Below are positions 43,813 through 55,141 of a stretch of 64,000 bases of DNA, piece after piece; the stretch's first letter is position 1, and each line of letters begins with the position of its first letter. Position numbers and translations under genes: made by a program. The DNA lies in the NCBI GenBank assembly GCA_907163345.1, contig CAJQUN010001294.1, positions 16,986 through 80,985 on the forward strand. The letters run 5' to 3'. Origin of the DNA: Haberlea rhodopensis. Taxonomy: Eukaryota; Streptophyta; Magnoliopsida; Lamiales; Gesneriaceae. The notes below the pieces were generated by a model. The model was not told the origin of the DNA, did no database searches, and saw nothing but the letters and a program-made list of their open reading frames with translations.

Positions 43813-44757
43813 GTATCATTCATCAATATTAAATATCGAAAGATAAACATGCATCATATACTTCAACATAAAATAAACGTGACATGGTTATAGCCCCAAC
43901 TACTGATTTTCTCAAGCCAATGAGAAAATTTAAAAGGTCAACATAAATTTCTCCAAGCACCTCTTCGGTCCTTTTGTGAATGGACTTCTCGTCCTGACAC
44001 CATGGTCCAACGGCATTGATCTCCATCAACAAACTATAACTATACTATATAACAATTACATGATATAGAGGAGTCCTCGAATTACATTCGAGGGGGAGCA
44101 TAGGGGAGGGAATACATTCAGAAAATATAGAGAAGGCACGACACGCAGGCCGTATTAAAATTACAATCATTCACAAAATTCATATCTAATAGGTCATAAG
44201 GCTATAACCATGCACCATGCTCAAACGACACATAAAACTTACTAGGACATCATAACAATTAATGAATTAAATTCTAAACATTTTAAAATTTAATTCTATG
44301 TCCATAAACTGTAAAAATAAAATTAGGAAAATTATCGCACGCTCAGGGCATCACATGCCTCGGACAGCCACCCACGCGAGGGGCGCAGACGCCCACCCAA
44401 GCAAGGGGTGCAATCGCCCACCCCTCGTGGGCGGTCGCCCGCCCCTTGTTGGGCGCGGTCGCCCGCCTTCCAACCTCCGTTCACCAGACTTTCGAGATAC
44501 GGTATCATGCCTTGCGATGCAACGTTCGTCCGACTATCGAGTTACGTTCGCCCGCCTTGCTAGGGTCAGTCGTGCGCATTCATATGTATCTTATACACAA
44601 AGATACGTTAATATATCATATATATTTTTACAATGATTTCCACATACTTGATAATAACATATAATATATGTTCTTACAGTTTCTAATTAGCATAAAAGCA
44701 ATAACTCATAATCTGATAAAATAATTTATCATATAACCCCGATATGAGTTTCGTACA
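43362..44757 (-). other. C1 leader region without recognisable gag
   Basis: About 1.4 kb between the PBS and the zinc-knuckle ORF with no copia capsid sequence. It holds a 47-bp direct duplication (about 43697-43790), an (AT)n tract (43790-43812) and a GC-rich island at about 44340-44570 with GGGCG(G/C)TCGCCCGCC motifs. The plus-strand ORF at 44298-44636 runs through this island and is not a credible gene. Confidence 0.6.
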
Positions 44758-44770
44758 CGGCTCTGATGCC
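44758..44770 (-). promoter_or_regulatory. C1 primer binding site
   Basis: On the minus strand TGGCATCAGAGCC, one base off the canonical iMet PBS, two bases inside the 5' LTR. Confidence 0.85.
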
Positions 44771-44772
44771 AC

Positions 44773-46117
44773 TGTAAGGAATCCGACTATCATATAGTAG
44801 TGCAGCGGAATAAAATTTTTGGATTCCAACCAAGGACCTATACGAAGTATTCATATCGGGTGTCGAGAGTCATACCTTTGTAGCATGTTTGATGCAGAAT
44901 CCTCGAAGCTAGACGTCCACGAGTCACGAGAAAAGCTTTGTAACTTTGCTTCTAGGTATCCACACGATCAAATCGATGAAGGGATGTTGAAGATATCAAG
45001 TTGCTAGACTTTATATTCAACAGGAAAGGGACGAACAGAAGTGACGGCTGCACTTCCGCCTTTTCGAAAGCTTTTAGGTTTAGGTCTTAGTTAATCTGAT
45101 CACCCTTTCTCACCTTATATGCATGTCTTTATATATCGATAAATATTAGGCGGCTGATATCAAAATATAGGGTTTTCCAAAAACCCCTTAAGCCCAATAA
45201 ATATTTATCTGTATATACATATTTAAATATATATCTTCATAATATATATAATCGGCCCATAATAATAATATATATTATTTTATGATTAGGACTCTTCCTA
45301 ATCAACTTAATTCATCCAATGAATTTAACTCCCTTTATCGATTTAATCTTTTGTGCGACCCGTTAGGATCTTGTAAGTTGGCAGTGACATAAAATATAAT
45401 TTTATGTCACAAGCAATGAGTGGTATCTAGCAACACATCAAGGCTTTACAAGAATGTCATTGACTTGACATAACCTATGGCCTGTGATAATATTCATCAT
45501 GTAACTTAATCCCTTTGTCATATGTGTTTAGATTAAACACGAGTCATGGAATAGTCATACTCGTATAGTTCAATCTTTTATTTCTTGATCCCCAAGTAGA
45601 CTAGAATAAACGAATAAGCTCGATATCACATATCGACTCATTCGAGCATGGCCATGCATTTTAGTCTCACTTGATCAAGGGCCGAAACACTTCTCCTGTT
45701 ATATAGGAGGGACAAATCCTATCTTGATCACTCAACATCCCTCTACATAATTCGTGGTGTATCCAATGATTGTCTTTATAGTTTACCCTGTTACATGTAA
45801 CGTTTGACAATATCAAGATACACAACTCCTTATGTTGGGATCTCTGGTGATCTCAAGTCGTAAGGATTACATACATTATTATCACTATGAGAATTGTTTA
45901 TGACATTCATATAACTATCCATGTAGCATTCTCATGGTGGTCTGTCCAGTACATTGTTCTCTAACATGTACCCATGTGTTGATTTGATATTTCATATCCA
46001 TGAACAATTAATCAATCAATACATACTAGTCCCAATGCATTATCATTATCTTAATTCATGATAATACTTGACTATGGACAATCTTTAAGAATAATACAAT
46101 ATCATTTTAAGGACATT

Positions 46118-46153
<36 letters not shown>

Positions 46154-46265
46154 TATCACAGATACTGGAATAATATATAATAACGAATTGCCTTTAATAA
46201 AATCATATTACATTGTATGCCAAAATCAAATCATCTAATGAGTTGTCTTAGGGTATATCCCAACA
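44773..46265 (-). repeat. C1 5' LTR (1493 bp)
   Basis: Reads TGTTGGGATATACCC..GGATTCCTTACA on the minus strand. Compared with the 3' LTR it has an extra segment at about 45570-45748 and many scattered differences, so C1 is older than the elements inserted in it. An (AT)n run lies at 46120-46150. Confidence 0.92.
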
Positions 46266-46792
46266 ATGTGATCAATCATTAAATCAAAGTACACATCTAT
46301 CTATCAAGACCTCAATGACGCCTCGGGTCATGAGGAGTAATGGTGCACAACTATGACTGCACAACTATGACTAGAAATTCTATACTCGACAAATAGTAAC
46401 CACTTATTGAATTCCGAGTAGGGTCGTTCAGTGAACTCATTTCTAATGAGCACCTATTCATGTGTGCTGACTTCTCCAATCCAACGTCGATGAAAGGCGG
46501 CGCACTGCACTAGACACATCATGAACACCAGTCTGTAACAAGCATAGATCGATATCCCATTCTCGAAGGCTCATCGACCAGGAACATTTAGAAATCGCAG
46601 TCGATAATGTATTTCATGGTCACCATCATATGCGTAACCACATTCTATGGACTATAGCAATCTCAAGGACTTCATCAATACATCAAGATGCATGGGTAAA
46701 CAGATGAAGAAGTGCCATATATATTAATATTCAAACAAAGATTTGTCATAATAAGATTATAAGTACAATCAATCAACTATTGATTTACTTAA
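46266..46792 (-). repeat. Probable 3' LTR/UTR part of an older copia, interrupted by C1
   Basis: Lies directly downstream (minus strand) of the old copia RNase H and begins with the C1 target duplicate ATGTG. Its continuation is expected to the left of 21646. No coding content. Confidence 0.45.
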
Positions 46793-49700
46793 TCACATAT
46801 GACAACAATATCTTTTACTTTCCCAAAGCCAACTACTCATGTGTCTCAAGACCATCTTCCCAAGATGTCTGATAGACACCAATTGTTGTAAAGGCTTTGT
46901 CAGTGGATTCACTATATTTCTCTGTTGAAGCGATTCTCTCAATAATAATGTCGCGTCTACCATCTCTTTCATTAGATGGTTTTTCTCAATATATGTTTGG
47001 ATACTAATTAGATATTGGCTATTCATAACAGCTCAACTGTTGTCACAGTATATAGGGACTGTGTCAACCGTACTAGAAATTACACCCAACTCTTGGATGA
47101 AATTTCATATTCAAACTGCCTCTTTGCTGCATCTTATGCTACAATGTATTCAGCTTCAGTGTGGAATCCGATGTGGAGTCTTGCTTGGAACGTTTCCAGG
47201 AGATGGCATCATCATTAGCTTAATACAAATCCGAACATCGATTTGGTATCATCTACATCCGACTAAAAAACCAGCATCAACTTAGCCTTCAACTTTTATT
47301 TCTCCACTTACAGATCCAAAACTCATGAACATATCCTAAGTTCTTCATAAGTACTTGAGGATTATTTTCACATTTTTCTAGTGACCTTCACCGGGATCTT
47401 TCTGATGTCTGCTCATTACTCTAAGAACATACATTAGGCCAAGTACATAACATAGCATACATTATGCTATTAAAAAATCGAAACATAAGGTACCAATGTC
47501 ATCTTTTCTCTCTCCTCATCAATCTAATGCACATTGACCTCGAGAGATGAACACTATGACAAATTGGGAGGTTACCTGTTTTCGACTATTCCATGCCAAA
47601 CCCTTTAGCACATTGTTTATGTACGTAGGTTGAGAGAGCTCAAGCATCCTCATAGATCCATCCCTATAGATCTTTATGCCAAGCATATGAGATGCTTCTC
47701 TCAAATCTTCTTACATGGAGAAATTAGTAGATAATCATGCTTTAATTGATTAATCCAATACCATTCACAATGAGCATGGTATAGTCAACTTAAAGCATCA
47801 CAAATGTAACCGTGCTCCCACTAACTCTTTTGCACACACATGCCACTTCCGGATTTTTAACAAAATCAAACACTTTGATGATGTTATCAAAACGGCAGTT
47901 CAAACTCCAGGATGCCTTCTTAGGCCCATAAATGGACTTATGGATTTGCAAACCTTTTGCTCACTCATGGTTGTGAAGCCCTCTGGCTGCCTTGTATAAA
48001 AGTCTTCACATCCATCTGTTATATCTCATAGTCATAATATAAAGATATAGCTAATAAAATTCGAATAGACTTTAGCATCATAACCGATGAGAATTTTCTC
48101 ACAGACAACTCTTTGCCTATGAGAATAAACGTTCCCACAAGTCAAGCTTTGAAGGCCACACCTTCCCATCAACTCCAAGCCTTCGCTTGTAGATCCATTT
48201 GCAGCCGATGGAAACAATTCCCAAAGAGGATCTACTAAGGCCCATACCTTATTAGAGTACATGGAGTCTATTTCAAATCTCATAGCATCTCACTAATATC
48301 CCGAAACAATGTCCGACATCGTCTCCTTGAAAGTCCTAGGATCACATCCGTGGTCAAAATCATTTTGACTACTTTCTAGGAGTAAATTCAATTTATCAAG
48401 AGTTCTTGGAACACTTTCAGATTTCCTTGGTATGTGTAGTTTAAAGATATTGATTGACTCAATTAATTTCACCGTTTTCACATTTCTAGTGGTTTGTGGT
48501 TCTTGAACCCTAAGTTATATTATATTGTCATTCCTTTCTAATAGAAACATTTTCTCTACACCGCACTTGCGAAACAAACACTTTATCTCCAATTGATAAT
48601 ATACATTTCCACAAAATAACATAAGATGGATCAACTATCCAACTCATCTCCCACTGGGTGCTTTACATAAGCAGAACAATCTCAAATCTGTATTTGGATT
48701 TTCTTTCAGTCCATATCGTATATGGAGTTTCGTCACTGTATTGGTATGGATTATGTTCAACAAATATGAACTTTAGAGAGTTACTCAGAGAGAATCACAT
48801 TATCTTTAAGATAACTCAACATCCTCTTGCACTAACATTTAGTGCTCCACATATGTTCATATGAATCAAATTCAATGGACATTCAGCACATGCTAAAGAT
48901 ATGTGGGATTTAAGTTATCGTTCTTTTTATATTATTTGAACATAATCATACTAATCGTTCATAAGTGCACCAGATTCAATAAACCATGCATTCTTAAAAA
49001 TACTGCAAATCACATTCGCAAATTTAAAAGAATATCATTCTCTATCAAACTAGGAACAATGTTCATGATTAAAACTAGAACAAATAAATAATTGATCAAA
49101 CCAGTTCCTAACCATTTCAAGATTTTATATTAAATAAATGTTTCAAACAGCCTTTGCAACAACTCTTGCTATAATGCTTAGCCTCAGGTAGGTTTCACCT
49201 TCCTATGGCTCTCTACTTCTTCTCAACATCCGCAACTCTTTGCAGAGATGTGCGCACAATTGATATCGTATACCAAAGAAGTAGAAACAATAAAAACATT
49301 ATTTTTTTTCAAGGAATACACCATTTCCAGTACGCTTCTGGTCTAGGTATTCTATGCAGTTTTGCGACAGTGACCAGCAGTGAAAACATAGATGCCTCTC
49401 GCTACTATATCCATTTTTGTCTTTTAAGGTTGAGAACAATTCCCTTCCTCTTCTTTATCTTTGAACTCTTCCTACCCATTGGTAGAAGATTCAACAAGAA
49501 GAACATGTTTCTCCTTTTGAATCAATGACTCACGAATTTCCAACATTTTGACTATAAAATCAATCTACAGTCAACTAATGATGTATTGTCACATTCAGAT
49601 TTTTCAATTTCTCAACAAGAGAATATTTTTCTTACACCTTGCTCGTAGACCGAAGCCCCATCTTGCATGTGAAACAATCGTGTCCGTTCACCAAACAACA

Positions 49701-49910
49701 TTTGTAGGTGTTGGAAAATATCAGCAATGTGAGCAAGTTTCTCATATCTGTGTTGAAGCTCATTGGTGACATTGATGCTATCATATAGCACCTAGCCGAG
49801 AGATCATCGTCCCACCACTTCTCAAGTGTGGAGATCTCTTCATGAGACGAACCGGGAGACACTTCAACAGGAGGCTCCCACCAGGGTACATAGTAACTTT
49901 TTAGAAGCAA
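46793..49910 (-). pseudogene. Old, heavily decayed copia gag-pol
   Basis: Minus-strand relics in proper order: gag near 49910-49632 (LEKWWDDDLSARCYMIASM, DMRNLLTLL), zinc-knuckle/protease region too decayed to read (49630-48900), integrase tail near 48860-48660 (DETPYTIWTERKSKY), RT start 48283-48180 (SMYSNKVWALVDPLWEL), RT middle 47990-47700, KIYRDGSMRMLELSQPTYIN (47700-47590), RNase H 47285-46793 (NIVNPLTKPLQQ). Stops and shifts in nearly every domain. It is a family distinct from C1, and the oldest layer of the nest. Confidence 0.75.
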
Positions 49911-50137
49911 TGACTATTTTAAAATTAATAGCCAATCAGAATAATGTGGTGGTTAATTTGTTTATATCGAGAATTGATGTAATCGGATTCACGGCAATCA
50001 CAATACTGAGAATAAACAGAAAATATATGCAAACCTTTTGATTATTGTGGGGTCTTCCCACCTTAACAGCGTTATAGTGACATAAGAAGGACTAATCATG
50101 CATTAGATAACATCTTATGGTTCCGGTTGTTACATGA
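49911..50137. other. Flank between old copia and solo LTR
   Basis: Probably the leader or LTR of the old copia. Ends with the target duplicate CATGA. Confidence 0.4.
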
Positions 50138-52603
50138 TGTGATGACCAGGGATTATAGATGTTAATCCCGCAGTGTTAATAACCCCTAAAGTTGTTTTAC
50201 GTGGCGATTTGGAGTTTAATCGCGGTGTTGGGCCTTCTGGCTCGTTTATTTGAGTAGTTGGGATCGTTGGATCCCGAGGTTGAGATTATATTCTCATTAC
50301 GGTGTAAAACCTAAGAGTTGGGTTTTTGCTGTGTCCCGGGATCTGGGGTGCTTTGTGTGGGCACCGGTAGAGGGTTTTGGAGTTAGAGAGAGAGTTTTTG
50401 AAAACAGATGATTTTTAATGAATCATGATGTATCTGTGGGGCTATTAGTATTTCGGGGTATTTTTGCTATAAATACCAGTTGAACCCGAGATTTTAATTA
50501 TTGGAACCATTTTCCCCACCTTTCCCGTCACTCTCTCTCTCCATGCGTCCGCGCCCTTTCCCGTTTCCCTCGACCCAGCTTCAGGCCGTGCGCCCGCCGC
50601 CGTCCGGCACGTCCGACCCGCCGTTGGCTTCGTCTCGTCCAGGCGCAGCTTCCCACACCAACAATTCGAAGTTTCGTCGAGAATCGCGTTCGGATTTGCC
50701 AGAAAAGCGCTAGGGTTCGAAATTGAAATCTGTCCGATTTGGGGCTCGATTTTTGGTACGTTTTTGGGTCTTTTCTTCAGGTGTTTTTGGGGCGTTTTTG
50801 TGCTGTTGTTGGGTCAAAAATTGCAGACTTTAAAGTTCAAAAATATTTGTTGCTTAATGGTTCGAATTAATTCTCGAATTTCGTAGGGTTTGTGGTTCGA
50901 ATTTGGGGGTTTTGGCAGGGGTGTGACGATTCTTGTTATGGGTCGTTTATTGCATGTTTTAGATGTATTATGGTGCTTAATTGGGTTCGAATTGAGATGT
51001 TAGGGTTCGAAATTTTTGAGGTGGTTCTTGAGCAATTTTCGATAATGTCTCATTCGATTTCCCTCCCTGTATATGCCCTGCCCCGGGTCTTTTAAATGGT
51101 AAATTGTCGTGTGTTGACAATAATTTTCTGTATGAGGATTATGGGTGTGCTTGAGCATGGGTTGCATGTTCGTAAATAATTATGAATTATTTATCGTGTT
51201 AGCACGTCGTTCCTCGGGGCATGGAACTCGAGCAAGGTTTGGCTCGGACTTCGGATTTAAGGTACGTGCGACGTACGAGCATTACTATATATTAGAGCAT
51301 TAGTGAAATGCATAATGTATTTTGATTTCATTGAATAATTGTGCATGAGGTTATATATATGTGTTGAGAAACTATGAAGCGACCTAATCTTGATATCGCC
51401 GCCACGAGCGTGCGTGACACTAGAGTATGATAACTCTTACAAGGTATATGGGGTACTGGATGTGTATGACCATTGTAGGGCATTGAGATGCCTGAGAATG
51501 ATCGTGGAATCATGTATCATTATAAGACATGCGAGATGTCTAAGTATAATGGAGAATTGGTAAAATAAATGCTAGGCATTTGAGCTATCTGTGATTGATA
51601 GCGAGGTTGAGAAATCAGTATTTGTTATTGAGATATCCATATTTGCCTCTATAATGAATTTGGAATCATATATATTGACATTCGAGAATTAGGCATACGA
51701 TGAGTTAAATCAATGTGTTGATTTACTGATTTTTGAGATTTGATGAGTTTGATGATTGTGAGAACATGGACAGTACACGGAATCCCGGATGAGGATGTTG
51801 CCATCCAGGGAGTATCATTAAAATTCATTAGTATTTACTTTTGTTGTAAATTATGAATTTCATTATTGTGATTATGGGATTTTGTGTATTGGTATGCTCA
51901 CCCCGTTGGGGGCTGTCTCTGTTGGGGCAGGTGAACAGGTACATCGATGGCTTTGGAGATGAGCTCGAGCTGTTGATTGGATGTACTCCCAGGATCGTGG
52001 TATCAGGGCTTGATGGAGCACGGTATCGTACATGGTACTTATATACACCTGAGGTTATATACATATTCATGATGCTCGCATGTGAGCACGATTATACTTG
52101 TATATGGGTTGTATATAAAGGCATGAGCCTTTCTCTCTTTCATTCTATGTTGCATGCAATTAGAGGTAGAATTGCTAAATGATATGAGAGTCATTGGTGT
52201 ATTTTGTGGGTGTTGAAGCCCACTCTTGTTGTCCTATTGTGTGGTGCTTTCCCTGGCTGGGAATTTACTTAGTATTTTTGTATTTTATTAAGTATTGTGC
52301 TTCCCTGGCCAGGAATTTTGTTATGTGTTGTGCTTTTATTTCGGGATAGCTCAATTTATGGGGAGACTCTGCCCAAATTTTTATAAAAGTCCACAATGAA
52401 AAAAAAGTGGCGAAGAGGGTATGGTAATGGGCGAACTTTATGAGTCTATATGTTGTTAGGATGATGATCTTATAACATTGAGTATTAAAGAAAATTTGTA
52501 TCTGCCATTCAATGATAAAGTATCATCTGAGTTTCCCGATCGATATGTGCCACACATATTGATTAATACACTAATCAAGGGTTAAGGGCTTGGGGTCCTT
52601 ACA
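50138..52603 (+). mobile_element. Solo gypsy-type LTR (2466 bp) with TSD CATGA
   Basis: TGTGATGACC..GGTCCTTACA, flanked by CATGA at 50133-50137 and 52604-52608. No internal region. The TATA box lies at 50468-50475, followed by a C/T-rich stretch (50510-50620) typical of a transcribed leader. The 70-codon frame at 50501-50713 lies in that leader and is not supported as a gene. Blocks near 51210-51290 and 51890-51950 match the relic at 2865-4250. Confidence 0.93.
50468..50475 (+). promoter_or_regulatory. TATA box of the solo LTR
   Basis: TATAAATA at the start of the putative transcribed part of the LTR. A solo LTR can still act as a promoter towards the right. Confidence 0.55.
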
Positions 52604-53574
52604 CATGAGCTAACAGGATTACAGGCCAAAATACAAAACTTCACAAGCTAATTAATTTCATTCTCAATAATGAATAGTAAAGCCATAGATTTACACTACT
52701 CCTAGAGTAGAGACTATCGAAATCCTGTATCCTATAAGCGTCTTGCTCCTTTTAGTTCACTGCCTCAACCCGACCCTAGGCCCTTCGGTCCAAAAGTGTA
52801 CCTACAGGAACAACCCATCATGAGCATGTACATCGTTACTTAACATCATAAGGCAATGGCATATAAATAAATGCATGAAAATAATTGGTAACATATACTT
52901 CCTGGTTAATCGCATTAACCCTCTTTGGTTGTCCCTGTTTCATAGCCATGCATATAATCATTAATTCTTGACATGAATGATTAAAATCATCATCTTATAA
53001 ATATCGTACATCATCATCATATAAGCATCATCATCTTATAAATATCATCATCTTATAACATCATCATCATATAAGTATCATCATCTTATAGTATCATCAT
53101 CTTATAACATCATCATCTTATAAATATCATCATCTTGTATCATCATCATCATATAAGTATCATCATCTTATAATATCATCATCTTATAACATCATCATCT
53201 TTTAACATCATCATCTTATAACATCATCATCTTATAAATATCATCATCTTATATCATCATCATCATATAAATATCGTAACAAAATATAACAGTAAATGCA
53301 TGAAATCTTGGTTAAGTAAACATGCTGGTTATTCGTTAACTTCTTTTTATCGTCCCTGATTCATATTCATGCATATGTGCATCTTACCCTGTGGCATCTT
53401 ACCACATCATAATATCGTATGGCCTCTTACCATATGGGCATCTTACCCCGTGGCATCTTACCACATAATAACATCATATGACCTCTTACCATATGGACAT
53501 CTTACCCCGTGGCATCTTACCACATAATAAAATCGTATGGCCTCTTACCATATGGGCATCTTACCCCGTGGCAT
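52604..53574 (-). repeat. LTR-like DNA with two minisatellites
   Basis: No gene. 52985-53275 is made of about 20 ATCATCATCTTATAA-type units in irregular lengths. 53380-53574 has about four units of GGCATCTTACCACAT..ATAT(C/G)GTATGGCCTCTTACCATATG (about 58 bp period). This style is like the repeat-filled gypsy LTRs elsewhere in the window, here probably in minus orientation. It is interrupted at 53575 by the next element. Confidence 0.6.
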
Positions 53575-53620
53575 TGTTGGGAAAACGATTTCTAAGTTTT
53601 GGTGATTACAAACACCTACC

Positions 53621-53935
53621 GGATGTTAAACACCTACTGGATGAAGTCCTACCGGGTGATAAAGACCAACTGGATGAAGACTCCTACCGGATGTTAAAGT
53701 CCTACCGGATGAAGACTCCTACCGGATGTTAAACACCTACTGGATGAAGTCCTACCGGGTGATAAAGACCAACTGGATGAAGACTCCTACCGGATGTTAA
53801 AGTCCTACCGGATGAAGACTCCTACCGGATGTTAAACACCTACTGGATGATGTCCTACCGGGTGATAAAGACCAACTGGATGAAGACTCCTACCGGATGT
53901 TAAAGTCCTACCGGATATTGAAGTCTTACCGGGTG
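53621..53935 (+). repeat. 103-bp tandem repeat, three copies
   Basis: Units start at 53621, 53724 and 53827. Each holds five CTACCGG(A/G)TG or CTACTGGATG submotifs, so this is a repeat within a repeat. CCGG-centred motifs in LTRs are a known Sirevirus trait. Confidence 0.9.
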
Positions 53936-53974
53936 ATAAAGATCAACTGAATGAACACCTACCGGGTGAAGACA

Positions 53975-54210
53975 CCAACCAACTGGACAAGACATCAACT
54001 GGATGGCTACCAACTGGATAGACATCAACTGGACAAGACATCAACTGGATGACTACCAACTGGATAGACATCAACTGGACAAGACATCAACTGGATGGCC
54101 ACCAACTGACAGACATCTACTGGACAACCATCAACCGTACAAACATAAACTGGATGGACATCTACTGGACAACTATCAACCGGATAGTCTCTCACTGAAC
54201 AAAGACATCA
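53975..54210 (+). repeat. CAACTGGA(T/C)-type tandem repeat
   Basis: About 15 short units ATCAACTGGA(T/C)(G/A)A or CCAACTGGATAGAC, with a higher-order period near 46 bp. The open frame at 54003-54221 (WIDINWTRHQLD..) is repeat-derived. Confidence 0.85.
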
Positions 54211-55141
54211 ACTGGTCATAAGAGGATGAAGGACCAGTTGAACAAAGAAAACCAGCAGAAGTCTAAACTTCCAGTAAGAGCACTAAGCAACGAGACAAAA
54301 TAAGTACAACATTCTCTGACAAAGGTACAACAGAGCGGCGCACCCTGCTATATCTCCTCCACCATTACCGTCAGAGTGAAAAGAGCCGTTGCTTAACAAA
54401 ATAGGAAAGAAGACAATATGAATTTGGAAAGCTAATCCCTTCCATATACAGAAAAGCTACCGTTGGACAACCAAACCTATAATACGTCCAAGCAGAGAAT
54501 GAAGAAGTGCTGAGCGATTTTCAACAAAGAGATATACTTCAAAGCAAACAAGAAAATCATATTACTGATATTCCAAACGTTCAGCAAAGAGCAGACAAGC
54601 AGTGAAACTGAATCTGTGATAGATTATTTCCAATTGAAGTCTGCTGCTCAAAAACACTCGAAGCTAGAAAGTTTATTCTGTAAAGAGTGTTATAGAATCT
54701 CTTGTAATAAAGTTGAGAAGATTGTGATTGCTAGGAGTTTAGGCCAAGTGTGTTAGTGCCTAAGAAGGTTGTATACTGTAAAGTGTAAACCAAGTCTTCT
54801 AGTGAATCCTTCCTGCAAAGGAAGAAGGGGAGACGTAGAAGCGTTGTGCTTCGAACTTCCAGAAACAACTCTTGTGTTATTTGTTCATTGCTTTATTACC
54901 TCAGTTTTATTCCTCACAAGTTCAGTAGACGTCTTCCGCACTATAATAAGTATCTGCTGACTTGCCTGATATTGAGAAGCAACTGTAATACTTAACAGTT
55001 TACAGTTAACCAGAAAAGGAAATCGAAATTGAATCTAGTGTTTATTCAATCCCCCCCCCTTCTAAACACTACCCCGATCCTAACAAGTTATCAGAGCTTA
55101 GGTCTTCTCAATCTTGAGAAATTACCAATTGCCAAAAACTG

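Larger units (their letters stand above)
21647..46265 (-). mobile_element. Ty1/copia element C1, expanded by nested insertions
   Basis: The minus-strand element begins with its 5' LTR at 46265 and ends with its 3' LTR at 21647. Ends are TG..CA type on the coding strand, and flanks ATATG (21642-21646) and ATGTG (46266-46270) form a 5-bp target duplication with one mismatch. Removing the solo LTR (24294-26234) and the Athila insertion (26758-41940) leaves about 7.5 kb. Order on the minus strand is LTR, PBS, leader, zinc knuckle, protease, integrase, RT, RNase H, LTR. An N-terminal gag is not recognisable, and several stops and frameshifts make it defective. Confidence 0.9.
53575..55085 (+). repeat. 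Sirevirus-like 5' LTR (1511 bp)
   Basis: Bounded by TG..CA and the adjoining PBS-like TTATCAGAGCTTAGG (55088-55102). Its first 600 bp are built of tandem CTACCGGATG/CAACTGGATG motifs. Confidence 0.88.

Noticed and set aside
44298..44636. 112-codon ORF with G/P/R-rich peptide
   Set aside because: Crosses a GC-rich island in the C1 leader; composition explains the open frame.
50501..50713. 70-codon P/S-rich ORF right after a TATA box
   Set aside because: It is in the transcribed leader part of a solo LTR. C/T-rich sequence explains it, and no family is recognisable.
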